DNA of 64,000 nucleotides from G963665815 sp942492065 (GTDB lineage: Bacteria; Cloacimonadota; Cloacimonadia; Cloacimonadales; JAIOQZ01). The position numbers and the translations under genes were made by a program. Within the stretch, counting starts at the first letter, position 1, and each line of letters opens with the position of its first letter. Shown piece after piece: positions 36,696 through 45,231 of the stretch. The notes beneath the pieces are model-generated. The model was not told where the DNA came from. It saw only the letters and a list, made by a program, of their open reading frames with translations, and made no database searches. The stretch is taken from assembly GCA_942492065.1 (NCBI GenBank), contig CALODV010000020.1, forward strand, positions 248,001 to 312,000. Direction: 5' to 3'.

Positions 36696-36783
36696 GCAGA
36701 AGTGGTGGAATTGGCAGACACGCAAGACTAAGGATCTTGTGCCCAATGCGGGTGTGCGGGTTCGAGTCCCGCCTTCTGCACCA
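36696..36783 (+). tRNA. tRNA-Leu (anticodon TAA)
   Basis: The 88-nt cloverleaf includes an encoded CCA end. The acceptor stem GCAGAAG/CTTCTGC, anticodon stem CAAGA/TCTTG around loop CTAAGGA (anticodon TAA at 36729-36731), a class II long variable arm, and T arm GCGGG-TTCGAGT-CCCGC are all present. It is transcribed with secG and followed by a terminator. Confidence 0.97.
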
Positions 36784-36793
36784 ACTATAAACT

Positions 36794-36824
36794 AAGACTG
36801 TTGAATTTCAACAGTCTTTTTTTT
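36794..36824 (+). terminator. Rho-independent terminator of secG-tRNA-Leu
   Basis: AAGACTGTTGA (36794-36804) pairs perfectly with TCAACAGTCTT (36808-36818) around a 3-nt loop, followed by an unbroken T run to 36824. It also faces the 3' end of the aldehyde ferredoxin oxidoreductase gene and may weakly serve it. Confidence 0.88.
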
Positions 36825-36847
36825 ATCTCAAAATGCTATCTGATTAT

Positions 36848-38725
36848 CTACTCAAATTCTTTAAGTGACTGATGTATACCTTTATGTATCTCGTACCAGA
36901 AATCAAGCGCTGATTCATATTGCTCGCGATTGAACTTTTCTGCCCAGTCCAGCAGTCCCTGTTCCGTGGACTTATCAACTTCAATCTTTCTTTTCAGGAA
37001 AGTTCTCACATAATCAATATTTCTTTGAGATTCCCAGAAAATTCCCGAATTCCTGCTATTAATACGAGATGCTGTCAACTTAAGACTGGTCTGAAACTCT
37101 TCTCTCAAATCATAAAGCTTTTCGATAAACTCAGGAAGCATCTCCTCTGCCCAACCTCGGTGAAATCGACAAACTCCCATATTATCCATAACCAACTCAC
37201 CTTGAAAACGCTCTGCGGAAAGTTCACCCAAATCTCGAGGTAAGAAAAACTCGTTGCCATAATACATATAGTACTTACCCATAATTGCCATAGGAGAAAG
37301 AACTCCCGGAGTCCAGTATTGATTAGGCACCATCCATCCCTTTCTGGCAAAGGCAACATAAACAAATTTATCGAGTATAGCTTTTCCCTTCTTGCGTGAG
37401 ATTCTTCTACCGAATTTTCTTGCACCTTCAGAAAGATCTAACAGACCTCGTTTTTCCACAATAGAATCTAACAGTTCGATTGCAATATCCGCATTATGGA
37501 GCGAATCCTTAACTACATCAAAACCATCTGGTTCAAAGACAGGCATGTGGGATATCCCAACTTCATCCATTGTTAACAGCCCTTCCGACACGCAATCCAT
37601 TAACCAGGATAGAACTCCCCCCACTGAAATAGAATCAAACCCCAGCATGTCTGCATAATGAACAACTTTTTCAGCAGCTCGCTGATCAAAAATACCACAT
37701 AAAGGTCCCATTGTCTGATAAGGTTCATAGTCCTTCTTATACTTGTTGTTCATCTTTTTGCAGAGTGCTGCGCAAGGTTCTCCACAGTTCTTCTGCTGCT
37801 TGGTACTAATAGTTTCTTCGTTAAACTGCTTAAGATAATGATCCAGCACAAGTTCTTTGTGCAACTTCAAACGTTTTTCCTCAGTCCAGTAAATACTTTT
37901 ATAGTTGAAAGCCAGTATCCTTCCCCCTATACCTGCATAGTTTACTCCAAATGTTCCGCCTGTTTTAAATTTTGGATCGAATCTGTATTTCGTGGTAACT
38001 TCAAAGTCCTTAACAGCGAGAATCTGGTCATATTTATTCTTGAACCACTTGTCAGCAACTTTTCTATCCCTGAAGTCTTCTTCAATATGAGTTCCACCAT
38101 AGATAATCGAGGTTATGCCATGCTCTCGGAAAAGCTTAGATCCAAATCCACCACGACCTGCCCAGGTATCCACGTGACTGAGCTCTCCATTCCTGTATGG
38201 AGCTGAACAGATAGCACCAAAGTCTGTAGTTTCCGCAGAAGGTCCACATGCAAGAACACGGGGGTCGGATTCATATTCTCCGGCATGATTAACCAGAACA
38301 TTATTCATCAGCTCATAAACGCCTTTTTCACCTGTACTCCAGATTTTATGTATATCCTGAGGAGTAATCTCTACCTGAATTTCTTCACCATGTGCTCTTC
38401 GCAGCTTGAGGAGAGACGGACTCGAAGTTTTGCCAACAATTGAAAGTATGTTTATACCAAGATTGTTAAACTCTAACCCGGCACCTCCCATGGAAGAGAT
38501 ATAAAAACCTCCCCAGCATGGAGAAAACCCTGTAAAGATAAGCCTGTTTGACCCGGGCAGTATCGAACCGGCAAAGATTCCTGTACCTATGTTAAGGCTA
38601 TTGTATCGTCCTGAAAGGAACAATCCTAAATCAACAGGACCGAAGAAGTCTCCTAATTTATATCTGTCTATCCTGTAAAAAGACGTATTAACATTAACGG
38701 TTAAAACTTTAAGTGCTGTATCCAT
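36848..38725 (-). CDS. Aldehyde ferredoxin oxidoreductase (tungsten pterin enzyme)
   Basis: A 625-residue tungstopterin enzyme of the AOR family that oxidises aldehydes to acids, or runs in reverse, with ferredoxin. The N-terminal domain contains LIFTGFSPCWGGFYISSMGGAG and WAGRGGFGSKL. The iron-sulfur ligands are likely Cys314, Cys318 and Cys322 (CGEPCAALC, a CxxxCxxxC spacing instead of the common CxxCxxxC) and Cys378 in MDCVSEG. The strand DMLGFDSISVGG is a pterin-binding signature. CCGGAGG precedes the ATG. It stands alone, with its own promoter. The substrate within the family is not predictable. Confidence 0.9.
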   Translation of the reverse strand: MDTALKVLTVNVNTSFYRIDRYKLGDFFGPVDLGLFLSGRYNSLNIGTGIFAGSILPGSNRLIFTGFSPCWGGFYISSMGGAGLEFNNLGINILSIVGKTSSPSLLKLRRAHGEEIQVEITPQDIHKIWSTGEKGVYELMNNVLVNHAGEYESDPRVLACGPSAETTDFGAICSAPYRNGELSHVDTWAGRGGFGSKLFREHGITSIIYGGTHIEEDFRDRKVADKWFKNKYDQILAVKDFEVTTKYRFDPKFKTGGTFGVNYAGIGGRILAFNYKSIYWTEEKRLKLHKELVLDHYLKQFNEETISTKQQKNCGEPCAALCKKMNNKYKKDYEPYQTMGPLCGIFDQRAAEKVVHYADMLGFDSISVGGVLSWLMDCVSEGLLTMDEVGISHMPVFEPDGFDVVKDSLHNADIAIELLDSIVEKRGLLDLSEGARKFGRRISRKKGKAILDKFVYVAFARKGWMVPNQYWTPGVLSPMAIMGKYYMYYGNEFFLPRDLGELSAERFQGELVMDNMGVCRFHRGWAEEMLPEFIEKLYDLREEFQTSLKLTASRINSRNSGIFWESQRNIDYVRTFLKRKIEVDKSTEQGLLDWAEKFNREQYESALDFWYEIHKGIHQSLKEFE

Positions 38726-38843
38726 TTTTCCTCCGGAACTGCTTTTTTAGTCTATGCATAATTGTTTTAGTTACTGAAATTTGTTGTTTAATTTATCTGT
38801 TAATCTTTATTGCAAAGTCATAGCTTAATTCAAGTTTATAAAG

Positions 38844-38872
38844 AAAATACAGTAATTTCGGAGAAATGTCAA
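38844..38872 (-). promoter_or_regulatory. Promoter of the aldehyde ferredoxin oxidoreductase gene
   Basis: On the minus strand a perfect TTGACA (38872-38867) and TATTTT (38849-38844) are separated by 17 bp, about 120 bp before the ATG at 38725. The rest of the 210-bp gap is AT-rich with no other clear element. Confidence 0.5.
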
Positions 38873-38935
38873 TTATAAAAAAAGGTTAGGTGACTTCGTT
38901 TATTATTAAATTTGTTAAACCGGATTCATCAGTAT

Positions 38936-40111
38936 CTATTCTTCATTGAGCAGCTTTTTATATAGACTTACAAGCTTGCCAGAATCTACTGCCCAGTTAT
39001 ACTTTTCTTTTACAGCCTTATAACCGTTCACACCGAGTTTTTTTCTGAGTGCAGAATCATTTATCAGTTTCTCGGCACACTCTGCAAAACTATTCGGATC
39101 ATCATACTTGTATATCAATCCGGATTCAGTTTCGTTTATTACCCGTTCAATAGACTTACAGTCTGAAGCAAGAATTGGTTTACAGCTGTACATATACTGA
39201 TAAAGCTTGTTTGGAGATGAGCAATCAGTCTGGATGTGTCTTTTATGAGGTAACAGCATAATATCAGCATCTTCCATAAGCCTTAAAGCATCATTCTGTT
39301 TAACCCATCCGAGAAATTTCACATTATCAGTTAGATGCAGTTCTGCAGCTCTTTTCTTTATATTACTTAGCTCGGAACCATTACCTGCTATAATAAGCTC
39401 AACGTCTTGGTGTTTCTTAATTAGCTTTGAAAAGCCTGCAATAACAATATCTAATCCTCTTATTGGAGTTACACCTCCCACAAAATAGAAAGTGATATTT
39501 GCTGAATTTTCAGAGACTTCAAGTACTTTATCTGAAAAAGGGAATGTATTCTGTACTGAGATAACATTGGGATTATCCATAACTCCCAGTCTTTCCTGCA
39601 TCTCATCCACAACGCAGATTACTCCATCCGACCTCTCGACCATATTCTTCTCATAGTTAAACCACTGTGAGTCTGTCGAAAGCAGCTTTCCAAGAAATGA
39701 GTTAGTATGGGCAGAAACTTGGAGAAATGCCGGCCAGTTCTCGTGTAGATCAAGTATCATCCTGATTTTCAATTGCTTTGAGATTTCCAATCCTACTTTT
39801 GCCAAAGGTAAATCGTGGACATGAATTGCATCAAACCTTTTTGTCGCCAGAATTTCCGTAATGTACTTTCTCCAGAAATTAAAGTAAAATGGGAACTTCA
39901 GACATCCCACATTAGTCTTAAATGTTATTTTACCTATATATTTCCTATAGACATGAATTCTACCGAGTATCTCTTTCTCGGTGAAATCCTTCTTTTTACT
40001 GAAACATGCAATATGTACTTGAAAACCGGCGTCAATAAGCGCATTTGCTTCTTTTTCAACTCGGATATCAGGTGGAAACTCTCTATCAAGAATCATTAAT
40101 ACTTTTTTCAT
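38936..40111 (-). CDS. Glycosyltransferase family 4
   Basis: A 391-residue GT-B enzyme. The N-terminal half begins MKKVLMILDREFPPDIRVEKEA, with AIHVHDLPLAKVG and LDLHENWP. The C-terminal half carries YFVGGVTPIRGLDIVIAGFS, ELIIAGNGSEL, FLGWVKQNDALRLM and the donor-binding region LLPHKRHIQTDCSSPNKLYQYM. It lacks membrane helices and would act at the cytoplasmic face on a lipid-linked glycan. GGAGAGAT precedes the ATG. It is a single-gene unit, with a 270-bp divergent gap to the beta-helix gene. The donor is unknown. Confidence 0.9.
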   Translation of the reverse strand: MKKVLMILDREFPPDIRVEKEANALIDAGFQVHIACFSKKKDFTEKEILGRIHVYRKYIGKITFKTNVGCLKFPFYFNFWRKYITEILATKRFDAIHVHDLPLAKVGLEISKQLKIRMILDLHENWPAFLQVSAHTNSFLGKLLSTDSQWFNYEKNMVERSDGVICVVDEMQERLGVMDNPNVISVQNTFPFSDKVLEVSENSANITFYFVGGVTPIRGLDIVIAGFSKLIKKHQDVELIIAGNGSELSNIKKRAAELHLTDNVKFLGWVKQNDALRLMEDADIMLLPHKRHIQTDCSSPNKLYQYMYSCKPILASDCKSIERVINETESGLIYKYDDPNSFAECAEKLINDSALRKKLGVNGYKAVKEKYNWAVDSGKLVSLYKKLLNEE

Positions 40112-40220
40112 ATCTCTCCAACTTAGTTACCATCTAATTTACAGCATTCACAAAGGCAAGAATTTTCTGTTCAATAACCTGCTTTTCAGAAATATAGAGT
40201 GAAGTAGATATACTGTCCGC

Positions 40221-40259
40221 ATGTGTTCACTTGTGTTCAATTACGAACACTTTATGAAC
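40221..40259. promoter_or_regulatory. Nested GTGTTC/GAACAC inverted-repeat array
   Basis: Two direct copies of GTGTTC (40223-40228 and 40233-40238, 10 bp apart) face GAACAC (40245-40250) and a partial GAAC (40256-40259). The inner pair forms a perfect 6-bp inverted repeat with a 6-bp spacer. It lies in the divergent gap, about 110 bp upstream of the glycosyltransferase ATG and 125 bp upstream of the beta-helix ATG, and looks like a multi-site operator. Confidence 0.45.
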
Positions 40260-40382
40260 CTTATTCACTCTCCCTATTATATTTCCTTTTCAGTCATTTA
40301 GCGTTATTTAATGATTTGTCTTCAATTGCTGTAAGTGGAATGTTTTTTGCTTAATATTTGCAAAACTACATGAGGAGGGTCT

Positions 40383-43346
40383 ATGAAATTATCCATAGTT
40401 GTGCTTTTTCTTTTATCTATTTACTGTTTATGGGGTGTAATCTCTGTCCCGAGTGATTATTCTACAATCCAGGCAGCAATTAATGCTTCAGCGAATGGTG
40501 ATACAATTATTGCAGATCAGGGAGTATACACTGAAAACATTAATTTTTCGGGAAAAGAGATTCTTTTAACTTCACAGATTATATACACAGGCAATTACAT
40601 TGATGTTCAGCAAACCGTTATTAGTGGAGTTAATGGAGGAGTGGTTGTTGAATTCACTACTAATGAAACAAATTTATCAATACTGAATGGTTTCACGATC
40701 CGAATGGGTAGCGGAACTCTTAATAATAACAGAGGTGGCGGAATACTTATTGAAAACTCCAGCCCAATGATTTCAAGCTGTATTATTAAGGACAATTCTG
40801 CCTTCAATGGAGGAGGTATGTTTGTTTCAAACTCTTCTTCGAAGTTCTACAATTGTGTTTTTCAGGATAACAATGCAATGATGGAAGGAGGAGCTGCTAT
40901 TATTGTCAGCTCAATTGATACAAAGTTCTACAACTGTCTCTTTATTGACAATGGAGCATGGGGAGATACAGCTACTCTTGATGTCTGGTTTAACGGTACG
41001 ACAGAGTTAGTAAACTGTATCATCAGGAACTCTACTGCAAATCACATTACCGAAAGCAGCAGTGCAAGCGTATCAATATCCTATTCAAATGTTGAAGGTG
41101 GTTGGGCAGGAACAGGAAACATTGATGTTAATCCACTTTTTGATGATCTGCTCAATGATTATTACAATCTTACTCCGGCATCACAGTGTATCAATGCAGG
41201 TGATCCGAATTCAGCTAGCTATAATATTCCGGCTTTTGATTTGATGGGTAATCCCAGAATTAATGGCACAATTGACATGGGACCATGTGAACTTTCAACA
41301 AGTGCTCTGACTGCCGCATTCAGTGTTGATATAGGCTCAGGATATGCTCCGTTAACAGTCAACTTCACAGATTTAAGCACTGGTAATCCGACTTCATGGA
41401 ATTGGGATTTCGATAATGACGGAAGTACAGACAGTAATCTGCAGAATCCTCAGCATGTATACACTCAGCCCGGCACATATTCTGTAGCTTTGACAATAAG
41501 TGATGGCAATGATCAGAATTCTGTTACAATGACTGATTTTATTACTGTTACAAATCCAAATGTTTCAGCTGATTTCCAGGCAGATGTAATATCGGGCAAT
41601 GCTCCTCTAATAGTCTCTTTTACCGATATGTCATCAGATGACTGTATTCAGTGGGAATGGGATTTTGATAATGATGGAACTGTGGATAACATTGCGCAAA
41701 ATCCTGTCTGGACATTTTATGAAGCAGGAACCTATACAGTATCGCTTACAGCTTCAAATGGAGTAACAAGTGATACTGAAACTAAGACTGATTACATTGT
41801 AGTTAATCCTTCTGTTGGAGTAATGTATACCGTACCGGATGATTACATCCATATTGATATGGCAATTGCAAACTGCAGTAACGGTGATACAATCTATGTC
41901 AGAACCGGGACTTATGATGAATATATTGATTTCAGAGGAAAAGCTCTCAGTGTTGTCAGCGAATTCTATTTCTCAGGCAATCCTGATCATATTGAGCAAA
42001 CCATAATCAGTGGAGGAAGTTCAGGCAGGCCAGTTATTTTTCAGTCAGGAGAGGACTGGAACTCGAAGCTTATTGGCTTCACGATATCCGGTGGAAACGC
42101 ATCACTTGCAGAAGGAGGCGGAATATTCTGTTCAGGAGCGTCACCAACACTTTCGAACTTAATAATAACTAATTGCACAGCCAGCGAAGGAGGAGCAATT
42201 GCATGTTTCAATTCAAATGCAATCATTACTTCATGTCAAATTTACCAGAATAGTTCATCTACATCTGGTGGAGGTATTCTTCTTCATTCAAACTCAGATG
42301 CCAGAATTGAAAACTGCCTGATTCATAATAACAGTTCCTTAATTGGTGGAGGAATCGCATGTCAATTAAGTGACGCAAAAATTGTGAATTGTACAGTCGT
42401 TGATAACAGTACATCAAACAGCAATTTCGCAGGCGGAATAGATTGCTATGGAGCTTCAGATGTATTTGTACTGAATTCGATTGTCTATAATAATTCAGCA
42501 CCACAGATAATAAATTCACAAAATATGTGGCTTCATTACTCAAACCTGCAGGATTCTGTACAAAATGATACCGGTGCAGTTCTGCAGGAACAGAATAACA
42601 TTAACTCTGATCCAGATTTTACTGATGTCAGTCAATCAGATTACAGATTAAATCCTACGTCTCTCTGTATTAATGCAGGTACAACAAGCACAGTTATTAA
42701 TGGTCAGACTGTAAACGTTCCATTAGTAGATATTACTAATTACTTAAGAGATACTACTCCGGACATGGGATGCTATGAAGTTATATCCCCTTTAGCTGCT
42801 GATTTCTCAGCTGATCCTGTTATCGGATCTGCGCCACTGCTTGTATCATTCACAGATTTAACAACACCTCAGCCTACAGCATGGGAATGGGATTTTGACA
42901 ATGATGGAACTATTGACTCGAATGTCCAGAATCCGGACTTTACTTATAATAACGTAGGATCTTACTCGGTAAAACTGATAGTACACAGAAATGCACTGAC
43001 TGATTCAGTAATATATAACAATTTAATAACAGTAGAGAATACAGGCATAAATGAAGAAGTTAACTCATTTACCACTTCATTATTAGGAAACAAACCAAAT
43101 CCATTCAATCCTGACACAAGAATATCCTTCAGTTTACAAAAAGAACAATTTGTTTGTCTTGATATAGTAAACATAAAGGGACAAAAAGTAACAAATTTGT
43201 TTTCAGGTATACTTGATTCCGGTTTGCATGAGTACACATGGAATGGAACAAACAGCTACGGAGAAAAAATATCTTCAGGAGTGTATTTCATCAAAATGAC
43301 AACAAATGAAAACACTTTTGTTCTAAAATGTCTTTTACTTAAATAG
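40383..43346 (+). CDS. Secreted beta-helix / PKD protein with C-terminal sorting tail
   Basis: A 987-residue exported protein. After the signal peptide (about 1-20) comes a right-handed beta-helix (about 25-300: DYSTIQAAINASANGDT, then rungs with GGGI...NSSP motifs), two PKD domains (about 310-395 and 398-480, each with the WDFDNDG core), a second beta-helix (about 485-800), a third PKD domain (about 805-890), and a tail of about 80 residues with NPFNPDTRISFSL, IVNIKGQKV and SGVYFIK. The tail marks export by a type IX-like system and surface attachment or release. The shorter neighbour resembles its second half. There are no catalytic residues of pectin lyases. It probably binds or displays polysaccharide. 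TGAGGAGGG precedes the ATG. Confidence 0.88.
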   Translation: MKLSIVVLFLLSIYCLWGVISVPSDYSTIQAAINASANGDTIIADQGVYTENINFSGKEILLTSQIIYTGNYIDVQQTVISGVNGGVVVEFTTNETNLSILNGFTIRMGSGTLNNNRGGGILIENSSPMISSCIIKDNSAFNGGGMFVSNSSSKFYNCVFQDNNAMMEGGAAIIVSSIDTKFYNCLFIDNGAWGDTATLDVWFNGTTELVNCIIRNSTANHITESSSASVSISYSNVEGGWAGTGNIDVNPLFDDLLNDYYNLTPASQCINAGDPNSASYNIPAFDLMGNPRINGTIDMGPCELSTSALTAAFSVDIGSGYAPLTVNFTDLSTGNPTSWNWDFDNDGSTDSNLQNPQHVYTQPGTYSVALTISDGNDQNSVTMTDFITVTNPNVSADFQADVISGNAPLIVSFTDMSSDDCIQWEWDFDNDGTVDNIAQNPVWTFYEAGTYTVSLTASNGVTSDTETKTDYIVVNPSVGVMYTVPDDYIHIDMAIANCSNGDTIYVRTGTYDEYIDFRGKALSVVSEFYFSGNPDHIEQTIISGGSSGRPVIFQSGEDWNSKLIGFTISGGNASLAEGGGIFCSGASPTLSNLIITNCTASEGGAIACFNSNAIITSCQIYQNSSSTSGGGILLHSNSDARIENCLIHNNSSLIGGGIACQLSDAKIVNCTVVDNSTSNSNFAGGIDCYGASDVFVLNSIVYNNSAPQIINSQNMWLHYSNLQDSVQNDTGAVLQEQNNINSDPDFTDVSQSDYRLNPTSLCINAGTTSTVINGQTVNVPLVDITNYLRDTTPDMGCYEVISPLAADFSADPVIGSAPLLVSFTDLTTPQPTAWEWDFDNDGTIDSNVQNPDFTYNNVGSYSVKLIVHRNALTDSVIYNNLITVENTGINEEVNSFTTSLLGNKPNPFNPDTRISFSLQKEQFVCLDIVNIKGQKVTNLFSGILDSGLHEYTWNGTNSYGEKISSGVYFIKMTTNENTFVLKCLLLK

Positions 43347-43361
43347 CAGCGCTTTTCACAT

Positions 43362-43396
43362 ATTCAGGCACTCAAATATTTTTTGAGTGCCTGAAT
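43362..43396 (+). terminator. Strong hairpin after the first beta-helix gene
   Basis: A perfect 15-bp stem (43362-43376 with 43382-43396) surrounds a 5-nt loop, 16 bp after the stop. Only short T runs follow (TTACTTCATTTT). It is the longest perfect hairpin noticed in the window. Confidence 0.75.
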
Positions 43397-43506
43397 TACT
43401 TCATTTTACCGATTTTCGTTTATACTCAACCTTCATAACTGAATCCCACTCAGAATAAAGCTTCTGTGCATGCCGTTGATCGTTTCAGTATACTTAATCT
43501 ACTGTA

Positions 43507-43535
43507 TTGCAATACATTACAAGTAAATTTAAATT
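43507..43535 (+). promoter_or_regulatory. Candidate promoter of the second beta-helix gene
   Basis: TTGCAA (43507-43512) and TAAATT (43530-43535) are spaced by 17 bp, 57 bp before the ATG at 43593. Together with the preceding strong hairpin this suggests that the second gene is transcribed separately from the first. Confidence 0.35.
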
Positions 43536-43592
43536 GTTTCTATGGAACAAATATTGCATGCCTAATATTATCAATATTAAGGAGGAAGGCAA

Positions 43593-45182
43593 ATGAAAAA
43601 ATATTTGATTTTCATTACTCTTTTAATTTCAGCCGGGTTGTTTTCAACTACCATCAACATCCCTGCTGACTACTCAACTATTCAGGACGGTGTTAATGCA
43701 TCATCAGATGGCGATACTGTCAGAGTTGCTCCCGGTACATACACGGGGCAAATCGATTTTTCAGGGAAGAATATAACTGTCGCAAGCGAATATGCTTTTG
43801 ATTACGATCTGGGACACATTGATCAGACGATAATTGATGCAAACTGGAACGGAAGAGTCGTAACATTCAACAATGGGGAGACTAATACAGCAATGCTGAT
43901 TGGATTCACCATTCAAAACGGAGATACACAGACCAATGGGGGTGGTATTCTTTGTGATGGAGCTTCTCCAAAGCTAATGAATTTAGTTGTAAAAGACTGT
44001 GCTGGAAACCATGGCGGAGGTATCTCCCTGGAAAACTCTAATTCAGAGCTGCTCAACATTAAACTGACAATGAACTACTCAACCGATGATGGTGCTGCGA
44101 TATACGTTGGAAACAACTCAAACGTGTCACTAAAGAACATTCTGGCCTACAGTAATGATGGCAGTGGTGCACCGGGAATTGCATTTGAGAATTCTGCAGG
44201 TTCCGTTATAAACTCAACTGTAACCGGAAACTTTGTAATGTTTGGCAGCGGTGCCGGAGGAGTGAACTGTTCAGGATCGTCGGATGTTGTTATCTTCAAC
44301 TCCATTATATATGGAAACTCTGCTCCACAAATAGTAAACTCGCAGAACTTATGGGTTTACTATTCATGTTATGAAGGTTCAATTACAAGTAATACCGGAG
44401 CAACTCTTGATGAATTAAATACAATCACATCTGATCCTTCATTTGTTGATCCAAATAATTCAGATTATCACCTCACTCAAAATTCACCGTGTGTTGATGC
44501 TGGGATAAGGCAAACATTCCTCAATAACACCAATATCAGAGCTACTGTATCAGATATTGAAAACGTCCCAAGATCTATGATGTCAAACAATGAATATGAT
44601 TTTGGAGCTTATGAGTACTCTGCTCAGTTAATCGCCGGTTTTGTTGCGAATCCAACTTCCGGTGACGCCCCCCTGACTGTTGTATTTACAGACCAGTCTT
44701 TGCCATTTCCAACATCTCATGACTGGGACTTTGAGAATGACGGTGTAATTGATCATCATTTCCCAAATCCAACTCATATATACGACACTCCGGGAGTATA
44801 TGATGTTAAGCTGATAGTGAGAAACGGTACACAAGTTGATTCGATTCTGCTGGATAACTACATAACAGTGAATGGAACTGGCAATAATGATAAAGTGAAC
44901 TCCTTCAGGACTGAACTTTGCGGGAATTCCCCAAACCCATTTAATCCATCCACAATGATTAACTTCAGTCTTTCTGAAACTAAGAATGTGAAAATAGATA
45001 TTCTGAACATCAAAGGTCAGTATATTAGAACCATTTGCAATCGGAACTACGAAGCAGGAACAAACTCAGTTGTATGGGACGGTATGGATGCCAGAGGTGA
45101 AGATAGTGGATCAGGAGTATATTTTATTAAAATGCGAACTCCTGATCAGATCTTTATTAGAAAATGCACCTTAATTAAGTAA
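43593..45182 (+). CDS. Secreted beta-helix / PKD protein with C-terminal sorting tail (shorter paralogue)
   Basis: A 529-residue paralogue of the upstream gene with one copy of each module: signal peptide (about 1-18), right-handed beta-helix (about 22-345, beginning DYSTIQDGVNASSDGDT and including NGGGILCDGASPKL), one PKD domain (about 350-425, with VVFTDQSLP and HDWDFENDG) and a sorting tail (NPFNPSTMINFSL, ILNIKGQYI, SGVYFIKM). The stretch NSAPQIVNSQNLWVYY closely matches the second beta-helix of the larger protein. There are no pectin-lyase catalytic residues. A strong AGGAGG is present. It is likely exposed on the cell surface. Confidence 0.88.
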   Translation: MKKYLIFITLLISAGLFSTTINIPADYSTIQDGVNASSDGDTVRVAPGTYTGQIDFSGKNITVASEYAFDYDLGHIDQTIIDANWNGRVVTFNNGETNTAMLIGFTIQNGDTQTNGGGILCDGASPKLMNLVVKDCAGNHGGGISLENSNSELLNIKLTMNYSTDDGAAIYVGNNSNVSLKNILAYSNDGSGAPGIAFENSAGSVINSTVTGNFVMFGSGAGGVNCSGSSDVVIFNSIIYGNSAPQIVNSQNLWVYYSCYEGSITSNTGATLDELNTITSDPSFVDPNNSDYHLTQNSPCVDAGIRQTFLNNTNIRATVSDIENVPRSMMSNNEYDFGAYEYSAQLIAGFVANPTSGDAPLTVVFTDQSLPFPTSHDWDFENDGVIDHHFPNPTHIYDTPGVYDVKLIVRNGTQVDSILLDNYITVNGTGNNDKVNSFRTELCGNSPNPFNPSTMINFSLSETKNVKIDILNIKGQYIRTICNRNYEAGTNSVVWDGMDARGEDSGSGVYFIKMRTPDQIFIRKCTLIK

Positions 45183-45214
45183 ACAAAAAAGCCTGTTGAG
45201 TAATCAACAGGCTT
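45181..45214 (-). terminator. Rho-independent terminator of lysS
   Basis: AAGCCTGTTGA (45189-45199) pairs perfectly with TCAACAGGCTT (45204-45214) around a GTAA loop, and the minus strand continues TTTTTGTTT. On the plus strand there is no T tract, so it mainly serves lysS and only weakly the beta-helix gene. Confidence 0.85.
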
Positions 45215-45231
45215 CTATACTTTGATATTAA

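Noticed and set aside
41640..42920. Similar DNA in PKD domains as a mobile repeat
   Set aside because: The repeats follow protein domain borders and codon frame; they are explained by domain duplication.
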